From assembly GCA_013433145.1 (NCBI GenBank), contig CM024190.1:7664120-7728119 (forward strand): a stretch of 64,000 nt of DNA, in the 5' to 3' direction. Made by a program: the position numbers and the translations under genes. The stretch comes from Ascaris suum. Taxonomy: Eukaryota; Nematoda; Chromadorea; Rhabditida; Ascarididae. Shown one piece after another: positions 12,001-22,485 of this stretch. The notes beneath the pieces were generated by a model. That model saw only the letters and a program-made list of their open reading frames with translations. It did not search any database and had not been told where the DNA came from. The stretch's first letter is position 1. Each line of letters begins with the position of its first letter.

Positions 12001-13003
12001 TACAGAAGACATGGTAGAACAGGTCCCGCACTTACTGTCATATACTGCGGGCAACAATCTTTGCGGGTATGGAATCCAGTCACGGATCTTTGCGAAAATG
12101 AGTCTCAAGTCTTGGATCTTTGCCGGTCGGAATTTCAAGTTGACTGGCTCAAGGTTCTTCGAAATACACCCAGTAACTAGCTACTGGCACATCTTGATTC
12201 AAAAACGCACCCAGATTGCTCGAAGCCGATGTTCACTGACTCGATACAAACTTCAATTAAAAAACAGCACATCTCATAAAGTCTAAAGAAAAATAGCGTA
12301 AAGAGTATCCAAAGATTACATATTTTCTTTCATAGAAGAGATTCACTGAATGATAACGTTGAGGAATCTCATGGATGTCGTCTAAAATTGGCCCATTTGA
12401 TAAAGCAAAAGAAACTTATGCATGAAGTAGATCACTTCAAATTAAAATTAATAATTGCGCAAAAAACAGCTTAAGGCCTGCCGATTTTTTGAAACGAATA
12501 CGTGGAGGGAGGTTATGATGGGGAAAGGAGAGCTGCGAAGGAGAAGGAAAGGGAATTTATACATGATAGACAACGCGACGATTTGTATCATTAGATTCAT
12601 ATATGTGTATATAAACTTATGGCAACATGCTTCAAAAATTTCTTGGTCAATTTTGCTATTGCCAACACAAGATTAGTAAAACTATAGTGGATCACGATTG
12701 AAATTCAAAAGCAAAGCAAAAAAAAAAACTGAGAAACGAAGAAGTAGCAACCGTCTCACTTAAGACGACATTGAGACGATCCTCAAGTGGACGCATATCC
12801 TCCGGATAACTCTCCCAAACCTTGCGTCCCATTAGCACAGCATTCTTCTTCCCCGGATCGTGAACTTTCGTCGTCAAATATTCTAAACGGGGATGAAGGT
12901 CGAGAAGATCCCATGGAATTTTGCCATTCCTACCAATCCCACCGCGAGAATCCATCGAGACAATTATATTCATCGGGACCTTCTGTGCCCGCCTTCCACG
13001 CAT
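8890..13003 (-). CDS. Dihydrofolate reductase, copy 1 (three exons, complete frame)
   Basis: DHFR reduces dihydrofolate to tetrahydrofolate with NADPH for thymidylate and purine synthesis. The exons at 12752-13003, 11498-11653 and 8890-9069 join in phase 0 to give 195 residues, close to the usual 187. Exon 1 has MNIIVSMDSRGGIGRNG, PW at residues 30-31, NAVLMGRKVWES and RPLEDRLNVVLS; the Arg of RPLxxR normally binds the folate glutamate. Exon 2 ends with IETIWNIGG, the Gly-Gly of the NADPH site. Exon 3 has LFITKIDGDFVADTVFPPI and ends GLRYHYETYRVV. Start ATG is at 13003; a second ATG lies ten codons on. Oddities: the helix after PW reads DLLDLHPRLEYL instead of the PEDLxYF type, Phe replaces the Tyr after Gly-Gly, and both donors are GTT rather than GTA/GTG. 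It lies head-to-tail with copy 2, about 4 kb away. It could be a diverged functional paralogue or an early pseudogene. Confidence 0.85.
9070..11497 (-). other. DHFR copy 1 intron 2
   Basis: A 2.4-kb intron, AT-rich with poly-A/T tracts, containing the 30-bp minisatellite at 9907-10030. No other coding sequence was seen in it. Confidence 0.7.
9907..10030. repeat. Tandem repeat, about four copies of a 30-bp unit
   Basis: The units are 9907-9936, 9937-9966, 9967-10000 (34 bp, rearranged, with CCTAGCAG doubled) and 10001-10030. The core is TGGTAAAAGGCCTAGCAGGT, followed by a variable GAATCTTCA part. It lies inside intron 2 of DHFR copy 1. Confidence 0.88.
11498..11653 (-). CDS. DHFR copy 1, exon 2
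   Basis: Exactly 52 codons, phase 0 at both ends. The acceptor is TGATGACAG and the exon opens with MDDPADESF; the donor is AAG followed by GTTCGT. It carries IETIWNIGG with an intact frame and so serves as the reference for the deletion in copy 2. Confidence 0.85.
11654..12751 (-). other. DHFR copy 1 intron 1
   Basis: A 1.1-kb intron with a poly-C tract at 11866-11877 and a slightly GC-richer block at 11930-12240 that repeats GGATCTTTGC imperfectly. Open frames on the plus strand here show no recognisable domain. Confidence 0.65.
12752..13003 (-). CDS. DHFR copy 1, exon 1
   Basis: Encodes 84 residues from the ATG, including the nucleotide-binding N-terminal strand, the GGIGRNG loop and the RPLEDRLNVVLS strand. 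It ends in phase 0 at ACG followed by donor GTTGCT. The first ATG was chosen because KVPMNIIV then aligns with KLPINIIV of copy 2. Six bases before the ATG there is a CTTGCAG that could serve as a 3' splice or spliced-leader acceptor. Confidence 0.85.
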
Positions 13004-14813
13004 CTTACCTGCAAGACTTCTAGCCGTGATAAGGCAATAAAATCACAAGTGCACACACACACACGCTTGAAGGTATTCGCTTCTTCGGAGGAAAACTTTG
13101 AAACTCAACGCAAAGCGCATTTAGAGAGTTGTGAGTCTATAAGCTACATCAACAGAACTGGAACCTCAGGAGCATCGGAATTTGAACATTTCCAGCAGCT
13201 GAGCTAAACTTGAAACAGTAAGACTGCCAGAAGGAGATAGTCATCAAAAGAAGAGGACCTGGTTCATAACTGCAACGCGATTAACTGCTTGTAGTACACG
13301 GCGGAGAAGTACAGTGGCAGTTTCCACTCCCACCTTCTTCCTTCCCCTCTCTCTCCTCCTTCCTCTAACCCACGGCTGAAACAGCGATGGCAGCAACACA
13401 TGGCTGAGGTCACAGCGTGGCCCTTTGGTCAACTTCTTTCCTTTCCATCTCCGATGGAAACTACTAAAATGAAAAAAAAAAAACAACTAAACAGCACGGA
13501 ATCACAGATTCCATTTCTATGTGACATAGGCTACGGAATCCTCTTCCACTTGATTTGGAGCTACGGATCACTTCGCTTTCTTCCCGAGCTCGTCCTCTAA
13601 CATTGCCACTCATGGTCATGCGTTAGACGAGGTCACTTTTCCGATCACGACCAAAGCCGGGATGAACGCAGCACTCAACGCTGATCTGTTATTCGCATAT
13701 CCCACATTACCTTCTAAACGTCAATGGAATATTAAATTCTTTTGTCTCGTTCTACTAGCTGATCTTCCATGATATAGAATGTTCATTCATGAAATTGAAT
13801 AGAGCACTAAGGTTAAATGAATTGTCCTTTCCCTTAGAGAAAATTCCTTCAAAACTTAAAAAATAGATCTTTCATGAGATGAAAAATAGACACAAAATAT
13901 GCAAATAAAACGCAATAAAAGTAAAACTTGGTTCGTTCATCGTCCACAAAAAAAGATAAAAACTGCGTTTAACCTCAAATCCGATAAAAAATGATAAACA
14001 CTGAAAATCGTAAGGTATATTTTAAGAAAGAAGAAACCCCTCATCAAATCATCAACATATTCGAAACCCGCATACTAAGCATCTGTAGGCTCCGTTGCGG
14101 CAAGGAACTCGACCGCAATTTCATCGCTTCCACTCTATGCACTTAGCAAATCTCTTCGACGAACAACAGCACATTAACACAACAACACAAAATAATGCAC
14201 CAGAAATCAACCGATCCCAAAGAAGATACTCATTGAATATGCAAATTTCCACCTGCGCTGCGTTTCTGCTCTTTTCTCGACAGCCGTATCGCTGTAAATT
14301 TTTTTTTTTTTTTTTTTGCAGAACATAAAAGCTGAACATGCCGCCGAAATAGCGTTGATTTTGCCACACACGTACGCATAGAAGAGAGATGGAGAGAGAA
14401 CGCGCGCATCATCTTGTTAACGACCGGCGCACTCTTGCATCATCAGCAATAAAAACGTTGGAATAAAAATTTAGTATTTTTATTGCTGTGGGATGAGCTT
14501 TAAGGATAGAGGCCAGGTGTGTCCTGAATGATAATGAAAGCTCTATCATGTCAATGATAACCTGAACGAACAACAAACTTTTATAAGGCACTGAATCCTC
14601 AAATAAGGTGCAAGTGATGTGAACTGCGAGGTAACCGATTTATTTCGACCGTGAGATTTGAGCGATGAAATCAGCCGCCTTTTTAAGGATATTTTTAAGG
14701 ATGCGCCTTACTGATCCTTAAAAAAACGCATTGTGAAGTATTCTTGCTTGTCGTACTTATCTGATATGGCTCGCAAAGATAATGAGCCATAAGCCGAAGG
14801 GACCCAGAGATAC

Positions 14814-15236
14814 TTGGCCAAGACTTATTTTATTCCCGCTATTACTTGGTGTGCTTATTGTGCAAGGGAAATGAGCGAAATGTGGATAATTGTTGGCCTT
14901 AGTCATCATGCGGAGTGGTGTGCATATTTATATTCCCCACCTCAAAGAAACCTGGCCTTACCTGGATACTTTCGACGAGTTCACTATCTCAAAGATACCA
15001 GGTTGATATCGACTGCGTTTGATGTGACTGAAAAGTTGTCGAAAATTGCAAACCGTATTCATCATACTCCATTGTACTGGTGTACTGAATACGTGAAACC
15101 TTTACCGATTATTTCAGATTTGTTTTGGAATTATGTACCTCACTACAGTCATCTCATTTTGGTTTCTAACAAGAAATTAATGAAAAAATATTCCCCAGTG
15201 ATTCAACTGCGGAAGCCAGTATATCCTCCAAGGTAG
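14814..15236 (+). CDS. Unrecognised 140-codon open frame
   Basis: The frame opens at a TTG; internal ATG codons exist from about 14871 (MSEMWIIVGLSHH). Composition is protein-like and rich in Tyr, Trp and His, but no domain is recognised. It lies on the strand opposite to DHFR, in the spacer. It could be an exon fragment, a mobile-element remnant or chance. Confidence 0.15.
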   Translation: MAKTYFIPAITWCAYCAREMSEMWIIVGLSHHAEWCAYLYSPPQRNLALPGYFRRVHYLKDTRLISTAFDVTEKLSKIANRIHHTPLYWCTEYVKPLPIISDLFWNYVPHYSHLILVSNKKLMKKYSPVIQLRKPVYPPR

Positions 15237-15362
15237 TATCTTCCGGGAAGAATTCATTCACTTCGATAATAATTCAAAGAATAACGCTGAATATCTTTTA
15301 GCGTATATCCTCAAACATCGCGCAACATTTCAAAATTATTTAATATCATATCAATGGATAAC

Positions 15363-15440
15363 TATGGGTAGCAATTTGGGTAACTCATAGTTTATGGGTA
15401 GCAATTTAGGTAACTCATAGTCTATGAGTAGCAATTTGGA
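15363..15440. repeat. Tandem repeat, 2.6 copies of a 30-bp unit
   Basis: The units at 15363-15392 and 15393-15422, plus a partial unit to 15440, share TATGGGTAGCAATTTGGGTA with one or two changes. Confidence 0.92.
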
Positions 15441-16243
15441 TTTCTCGAATTTCTTGGAAAAATCGTTTCGAAAAAAACTTTGTAATCATTATTTGATTTT
15501 CAGCGTAAATTTTTTTCAATTATATGAGAAATTCAATTGTTAAAACGTTCAATTACGAATGAAATCTACAAATATTTCAAGTATAATAAACTTTTGAACT
15601 TTACTGTAAATTTTTTACGCTGTAATTCATTCGAGCATTATTTTTTCGAAGCGAAATTTTCCAACTTAAAGCGACCTTTATTAATTCGATTGCATAATCG
15701 CTGATCTTTATCGGTCGAATAAACGAAATGATCGAACATTTCAAATCCATAAAATTGAATTAAAAAATATAAATTTGAGCAGGTAACTTTATTCACCTGA
15801 TTAATTATGGCAATATAAGAGATGTTCAATCATCAAAATTACAGAATAACGAAACACAAAAGTGGAATGGACAAAAGCTTAGAGGACCCGAAACCACACC
15901 CAACAAATTTAGCAATAAACAGAAAGATTCTAGAACAAGCGCTAAGAACCATTTAAGGATGGAAATCAAGCGAATATAGATTGCTCATCAATGAATCAAC
16001 TTGAACTATAATATTACAGGTATATACTATATGCATCAAACTTCATAATTGCAAGCTTCAACATTTCCACGAATTAGATGAATCTGCAACAGAGGTAGAT
16101 ATCTGAAGCCATAGATTCGTATCGATAAAACACTGCACTAATGTACACTCTTCGAAGGCGAATCAATTAATAAACGGATAATGCGCACATAAAATACACA
16201 TTAAAAAAACCAAACAAACAAAATACCTGTGCGAATGCAACCT

Positions 16244-16256
16244 GGGGGGGGGGGGG
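16244..16256. repeat. Poly-G tract (13 nt)
   Basis: An uninterrupted G run in AT-rich sequence. Confidence 0.95.
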
Positions 16257-16626
16257 TCAATGAATAAAATATGCACGCATACTCCATAAACGTTACAAAA
16301 AAAAAAGATGATTTGAATATCTAATAAAGAAAGCAACCGAGTATAAAAGAAAAGGAGATAAAAGTGACAAAAAAAAAGAGGAATGAATTATTAACACCTC
16401 AAATAGAATAAGTCAAGAGATAAACAAATAAAATACGAACGAAATAATTCAAACATGAAGAATGGGAATAAAATAAAACAATTGATGTGATTGCAAACGA
16501 AAGTCTATTAACGTCTACGAAACTCCGACAACATTTCTACGTAGAATGAACTTAAGTTGCTCGAGAAAAAAGAAAGAAAAAAAAAACGACAACAACAACT
16601 CCATAATAGTGAAACAATTCGTAATA

Positions 16627-16682
16627 ATGCATCTCATCTTGAATTTGAATAACTATGCATCTCATCTTGAATTTGAATAACT
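16627..16682. repeat. Two perfect tandem copies of a 28-bp unit
   Basis: ATGCATCTCATCTTGAATTT plus 8 further bases is repeated exactly at 16627-16654 and 16655-16682, about 290 bp downstream of the stop of DHFR copy 2. Confidence 0.93.
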
Positions 16683-16971
16683 AATTCAAATTTTCGAAGA
16701 TTTTCATATTTTACAATGAGACCATAATAGACTGAACTATTGTAAGCATCACTAAATTTGACTAAGTTTTGAGATATTTTGAACTCGTCAATACTAATAC
16801 GGATTGATTTTTTTTTTTGGAAAGGTACTGATCGATTTGAGGAATCGTTTCGGATATCTCACTTCATGTGTACCACCATAGACCTTTCAAGATGAATTTG
16901 GCCAAAAATTTTTGCCTTTCTTGTCTCCAATTTCACTATTTATAGAGCTATTGCAATTAGCAATATATCAA

Positions 16972-17148
16972 CTAAGATAATTCAGTATCGGTATGTAACG
17001 CAGTGAACGTTTCGAATCGATACGTAATACCTTCGTAGTGATGTTCACTCGATTGTTTATCGCCGTTCTGCTTGGAAAATTTCTTGAAATCAACATCCGG
17101 GAAAAATACATCCGCATCGAAATCGCCCTCAACGAATGTCACATAAAG
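16972..17148 (-). CDS. DHFR copy 2, exon 3 (C-terminal, with stop)
   Basis: The acceptor AAATTTTCAG precedes LYVTFVEGDFDADVFFPDV, the family pattern for this strand, and the exon ends with GITYRFETF and eight more residues (58 in all). In the reference frame it is intact, so only exon 2 is damaged. Confidence 0.87.
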   Translation of the reverse strand, partial: LYVTFVEGDFDADVFFPDVDFKKFSKQNGDKQSSEHHYEGITYRFETFTALHTDTELS

Positions 17149-17669
17149 CTGAAAATTTTCGCACTTAAACACCTCGTATAATTAGCATTTGAAATTTATA
17201 CGTGAAATATTGGTGGAATCGTTGAACGGCTAGTAGCACTGAACGTTTCTGTGATAATTCAACTTATCTATTAAGAAAAAAATGTTAAATATTGTACAAT
17301 TTCGAGAAAGGTAATTTCAACATATGGAGGGGGGAGGGGGGGGAGGGCTCACCACCGATTTAACTGAATGGTTCCTTTTTTTTAGCGATTAAATGAAATG
17401 GAAAAAACGTAAACACTTCGACATCTTACATACATATGCACTAAATTTATATTCGTCCAGCAACTCTTCTGTTGAGCTAAAAATAACAGAGAAGAATGAG
17501 CGGCATTAAATGCTTCATGTGTTTCTTTCACAACTTGTTTACTTTCACATTTAGGTTTTCAAGCTTTTCTGCACATTGTCCACCCGTTACTCTTCTTTGC
17601 GGGAAACGTCAGTTGCCTATTTGGGTAAGCATTAGCGTTGCCGTTGATCATTACGTAAAGTTTTAATAC

Positions 17670-17824
17670 CTGACGCAGTTGACTTGATTTGAGACCCTCT
17701 TCGTATGGACGCCTGCCGCCAATATCCAAATTGTTTCGATTTTATCGCTCATCCCGTTCAAAATATCAATAGCACTTTCGAAAGTACGCGTAACGATATA
17801 ACTTCCATCGTGCGGATCATCCAT
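17670..17824 (-). CDS. DHFR copy 2, exon 2 (155 nt, frame broken)
   Basis: The acceptor TTATATAG precedes MDDPHDGSYIVTRTFESAI; the donor is CAG followed by GTATTA. It has 155 nt where copy 1 has 156. The missing base lies at 17721-17725, between the Trp codon of IETIW and the Gly-Gly codons. Downstream of it GGRRPYEEG is only legible one frame over. Confidence 0.85.
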
Positions 17825-18172
17825 CTATATAAGAATAAAGCCATATTTTTTAATCAGTAAAAGTTGATACTCATATCGACAAGTGAATGTTGAAAATTAA
17901 AATATTTTTGAGAAGCAAATGTCGAAAAAGCCGCACATAATTTTACAACAAACAATCGAATCAAATTTGAGTCTACAATGTTCTAACGAATTCCACCTGA
18001 AGATCGCATACCTGCTAAGGTAATTGGGACGCTATGGACCATAGTGAAGTTTTTTGTGTAAAGCAATTTACGTAAAGAGTTTTATTTTCTAATAGTTTGA
18101 TACGAGTACTCCAAAAGAGATAAACAATGAAGTCTCTTCTGACAATATTGCACAGATGTTTATGATGGAAAA

Positions 18173-18184
18173 GGGGGGGGGGGG
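18173..18184. repeat. Poly-G tract (12 nt)
   Basis: Lies in intron 1 of DHFR copy 2, about 170 bp from a second, longer G tract. Confidence 0.95.
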
Positions 18185-18353
18185 TGAGGGAGAATAGGTG
18201 TTGCAATTTTCGGCGAATTTTTGGCAACGGTGCAACACTGCAACCTCTAATAAAGATCAACGTCGATTATAGCACACCAAATTCAGAGACATCACAACCT
18301 TTAGAAGAAATTCAACTACTGGGTGAATGCATCATCATCCTTCTATGGAAAGT

Positions 18354-18370
18354 GGGGGGGGGGGGGGGGG
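18354..18370. repeat. Poly-G tract (17 nt)
   Basis: An uninterrupted G run in intron 1 of DHFR copy 2. Confidence 0.95.
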
Positions 18371-18711
18371 TGATAAATCTTCCACAATTATGCACTAAAT
18401 TAATTCATGCTGATTTTGGTTTTTATGGAACTTTAACGCATTTTCTCCACTTATAATATTGCTATATTGCGATTAGCGTCTCATTTATTTCGGTCTCCGA
18501 TATAGTCTCTCGATTGTTTTAACCGCATTTCATTAAATAGAAATGATAGTGTCTAAAAATTGAGGAATCATATCACTATAGAGCTTTCTTCAGCTTCAAC
18601 ACTCATAAAATATTCACTAACGATATATGCTTACTTCTTCTTTTTTTTTTTAAATCATTATTCATCGCAGATACGTTCAATGAGCCGAAAAAGAATAGAT
18701 ATACTATTTAC

Positions 18712-18954
18712 CGAATTGCTTAGCACAACGTTGAGACGATTCTTCAACGGTCGCCATTTAGCGGGTAAACTTTCCCAAACTTTACGGCCCATCACGATGG
18801 CATTCTGTTTCGTTGGATCGATAGTTTTCGTCGTCATGGTTTGAAAGTATTTAAGATCCTCGGGAATATGCCATGGAAGTGCACCGTTCTTGCCGATTCC
18901 ACCACGCGAATCCATCGCCACAATTATATTAATTGGAAGTTTCGGCGAAACCAT
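18712..18954 (-). CDS. DHFR copy 2, exon 1
   Basis: 81 codons from the ATG at 18954, ending in phase 0 at TCG followed by donor GTAAAT. The start was chosen to align with copy 1; the open frame extends 35 codons further upstream without DHFR similarity, which is taken as 5' untranslated sequence. A GTTCAG that could accept a spliced leader lies about 40 bases upstream. Confidence 0.88.
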
Positions 18955-21900
18955 TTTCAATACACCTAAATTTGATTTACGTAACAAAGTATCTGAACTT
19001 TCACCGAAACCAGTAAGATATTTATAGACGGAGACAATTTGACAAAGGTTTATTGGCAATGGGCAAATGAGGATGAAATATGGGAAGTAAAATGACGTTC
19101 ATTCGCAAATCCTTCCTAGGATCACGAAGCATTTCACCTGAAACAAACCAACGATGCTTGGGCTCGACTTCTGCACAGCAAACCCTTCTTAGAAAAATTC
19201 GTTAATGATCATCAGCAGCTAGACACCGGAATGTCTTTGGGCAAACCCTTTTTGCTCGGCTCGATTCCACCCACGAATCCAATTCGGGCCTTTGCACCTT
19301 CTCCCTCTTGACAGGAAGAGCCAAACGTGGAAACATTTGAAGAAGACGGAGACTGAAAAGTCCCGTCCGATCATTTGCTCAAACTAGGCGCTCATTTGTA
19401 ACCGATAAACTTCCAATGATCGAACGAGCGCATCACCGACTTCACTTTGTAGACGCGAAAAATATAGATTTATATAAGACCATCATCCATGATTTATATG
19501 ATTCTATATAATTTTTGGGTTGTAATTGGCGGGAAAATGCCAATCGTTTGATACACCTGATTTTCCGGACTTTTCTGAGAAGTCATTTCACATTTGATCG
19601 GAATTATATTTGCGTAGACGTATTTCAATAAAGATAGCGATAAATATATCACTACAAATTACATTTAATTCTTCAATAACACAAAATTACGACTGATTTT
19701 CGGCAAATCATGCACTTGTTCTTAAGTTCCATGGATAATGCTGTAGATTTCGATCCTTGCAATGAAAAGTTGCGGAAATGTGTTATTTCTCATTTCCAAA
19801 TATTCTTTCATATTTGGAATTGACGCGTCGTACCATCGCTGATACAAATCACTTGCATATTGGATATTGGTTGCTTCTATGGCAATGAGCTATGCTCTTT
19901 TTTTGCTTTTTAGACGAATTTTTCCTTAAGCTTAAAGCTGCTCAAAAACCCAACGCTAAAAAATGAATAAAACATGCAAGATAAAAAAAAGCATGGCGAG
20001 ATTGTATCCATTGTTCGGAAGTACGTGAAAATGAACGATCCGAGGCAAGAAATCTCAAAATCTCTGAAATAACTAAAAAGAACTTCTTGGGAATGGGAGG
20101 GGTGAGGGGAGCAAAACTACTCGCTAATGTTGTTGACTTTCGAAGTGCTCGAAAACTTGAGGATCCTATGAATGTCTATCCAGGATGCAAATTTTTTTCC
20201 CTCCAGAATTTGGAGGCCTCAAACTTAGTTCAGGAACAACAGTAATGGATATGAACATCTTTCTCGGCAGCTTAAAAATAATTGTGGGTAGGGAGAGAGG
20301 AGGCAAAAAATAAGAGAATTGACCGCTTTCATTGGTTGCGGCTGCTTTCCCTCACTTCAATAATAAGGTCGTGGAACGGCTAATCGGAATGACGCAGCCG
20401 AGCAACAGAGGATTTCACTCTCTATCATTATTTTTGGTCGAATTGCTGCTTAGCTTTAATGAGCATTCGTATAGTCTTGTGTGTTAACAGAATGGGATGC
20501 GTTTCACTTTTTTTTTGAGAATTTTTTACGCGATAATGGTAAGTACTTATGGCAAAATATAGCAAAAGGTATAAGTCTAGCCATGAAATTAACCAAAAAG
20601 AAAAAAAAATTGTGTGGATGCCAGGAAGATAAGAGGATGTGTACTTTTATATTTTCCTCATTCAAGCAATCAATCTTCATCAGATAGTAAAAATGAATGA
20701 AATATGCATAATATAACTAATTCATCTACTTGTAATAGTTACTTACCTCTATCTATGAAAGTCTTCTAGCTCCATAAATGTATCTTCACATATGAAATAA
20801 CGAGAAAATATCGAACACTCGTTGCAATGGGTGTGTCAAATATTGTCGAGCGCATTTTCAGCATCACGAACGAAAATTGGAATGAATTGTTTGCTTCAAA
20901 TCAACGCCTCAAAATCTTGAATCACATTCAACGCAATTCTTGTAGCGCAATAATTTCTGAAGGGTTGTCATGATACCGTCGATATGTTAGATGGCAACTT
21001 ACAGGTAGCACTTAGCAGATAGTAGTAGCAGATAGTTGACATAATGCTTTTTCAAGCTCATTGCGATATCTAACGTCTGATATCGGCGAGTAATCAGGTA
21101 AATGTTCCAGTATTTCGTTACTAATAAGCACTTTGGTCAATGACGCATTCATGATACCAAGCTACCCATTTTATTTATATGCCGATAATATGCGTTAAAA
21201 AAATTCAATCATTAATTCTCAAGAAAAAAAAAAACTTTCCAGCTCTAATCAAATCTGCTAAGTAAGAGAAGAGGTATTTTCGGTGGATGAGGCCGTTTCG
21301 CGTGTTTCATATCTTCATCAATTTTAAAGCAACAAATATCTTCTTGCAGTATAGCATATTGCTCACTTACGACATCCGGTCACGCTTTAGCGTGCAACCG
21401 TCATCAATAATCTCAACAACTCGAAATAAAATCGCATAGGCGTTATTCATTCTTTACTGTTTTATTTTATCGTTACCAACACTATAAGCGCATAAATAAC
21501 CTTATATGCTAAAAATACTGCCTCTATTTATTTCCGATATACTTACAATTTATTCTTAAACCACCTGCCCTATAATTTTCTAGACTTGCTGAATCCGCGT
21601 TGGAATATCTAAGCTTCTCAGATGACCCTTTGCTTAACTAAATATCGTTTAATGTTGTTTTCAATGAATGCTGACGTATTTGTGCTTAGTTCGCTATACG
21701 TTGTAAACCTGGAAATCCTCTTAACTCAAACAACCCTTCTACATAGCAGACAGCTCATTTATCGTATATCTGTTCTTAGAAGCGGCAGAGAAGCTGGGCA
21801 GACCAGCTAGCATTGAATGTTTATGTGCGTTCCGCTCACAGATCGACCGCTTTCATAGCTTATCAACAAGTAGTGCAATATACATAATAAAGCATTCATA

Positions 21901-22171
21901 TTTCAATTGATCAGACTTTTGCAATTATATTTGCAACGTGGATAAGGGGCGGTGCCACTTGAATGCCTATTTATAACAATGTCGTCTGCCTACGTGATAG
22001 GTGTCTATTAAAGTCACTGAAGTCTTCTGAGTGTAGCGATTACTGCATAGCTTGAGATCTTGGGGTGGTCTTCGATACCTTTTTTTTGCCACATTCAGTG
22101 AAACTGTAAACGTTGAAGATGCGAAAAATTGCATTATGCATCTATTGACGTTTCATTCTAGAGCAATTAGG

Positions 22172-22332
<161 letters not shown>

Positions 22333-22339
22333 TTATATA

Positions 22340-22485
22340 TGCAAAAGTAACATTTCTAATTGTTGTTTTTTTCAAGTTTTTTTGCATTTTGCAAAAGTAG
22401 TAACATTTTGCATTTTGCGTTTTGCAAAAGTTCAAGTCATCATCTAATTTTTTTTTTTTTTTTTGCAAAAGTAACATTTCTAATT
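22340..22485. repeat. Direct repeats of a GCAAAAGTAACATTTCTAAT unit
   Basis: The unit occurs at 22341-22360 and again from 22465, with degraded CATTTTGCAAAAG copies between. The spacer holds an 18-nt poly-T run. The block abuts the AT array at 22174-22329. Confidence 0.8.

Larger units (their letters stand above)
13004..16971. other. Spacer between the two DHFR copies
   Basis: About 4 kb without a recognised gene. It should hold the promoter and 5' untranslated region of copy 1 (next to 13003) and the 3' end of copy 2 (next to 16972). It contains two short tandem repeats (15363-15440 and 16627-16682), a poly-G run at 16244-16256 and a 140-codon plus-strand frame of unknown status. No obvious additional DHFR fragment was seen. 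Confidence 0.6.
16972..18954 (-). pseudogene. Dihydrofolate reductase, copy 2 (three exons, one-base deletion in exon 2)
   Basis: Same architecture as copy 1, with exons at 18712-18954, 17670-17824 and 16972-17148. Apart from one missing base it would encode about 191 residues. Exon 1 is highly canonical: INIIVAMDSRGGIGKNG, LPWHIPEDLKYFQ (Asp33 at Trp+5 is the expected catalytic acid), NAIVMGRKVWES and RPLKNRLNVVLS. In exon 2 IETIW is followed by five bases (17721-17725) where copy 1 has six, so GGRRPYEEGLKSSQLRQ falls in another frame. Read straight through, translation stops within four codons of the exon 2/3 junction, giving about 135 residues and losing the C-terminal strands. Either this is a recent pseudogene or the base is a sequencing or assembly error. 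Donors GTAAAT and GTATTA are better than those of copy 1, and the strong motif conservation makes an error plausible. Confidence 0.85.
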
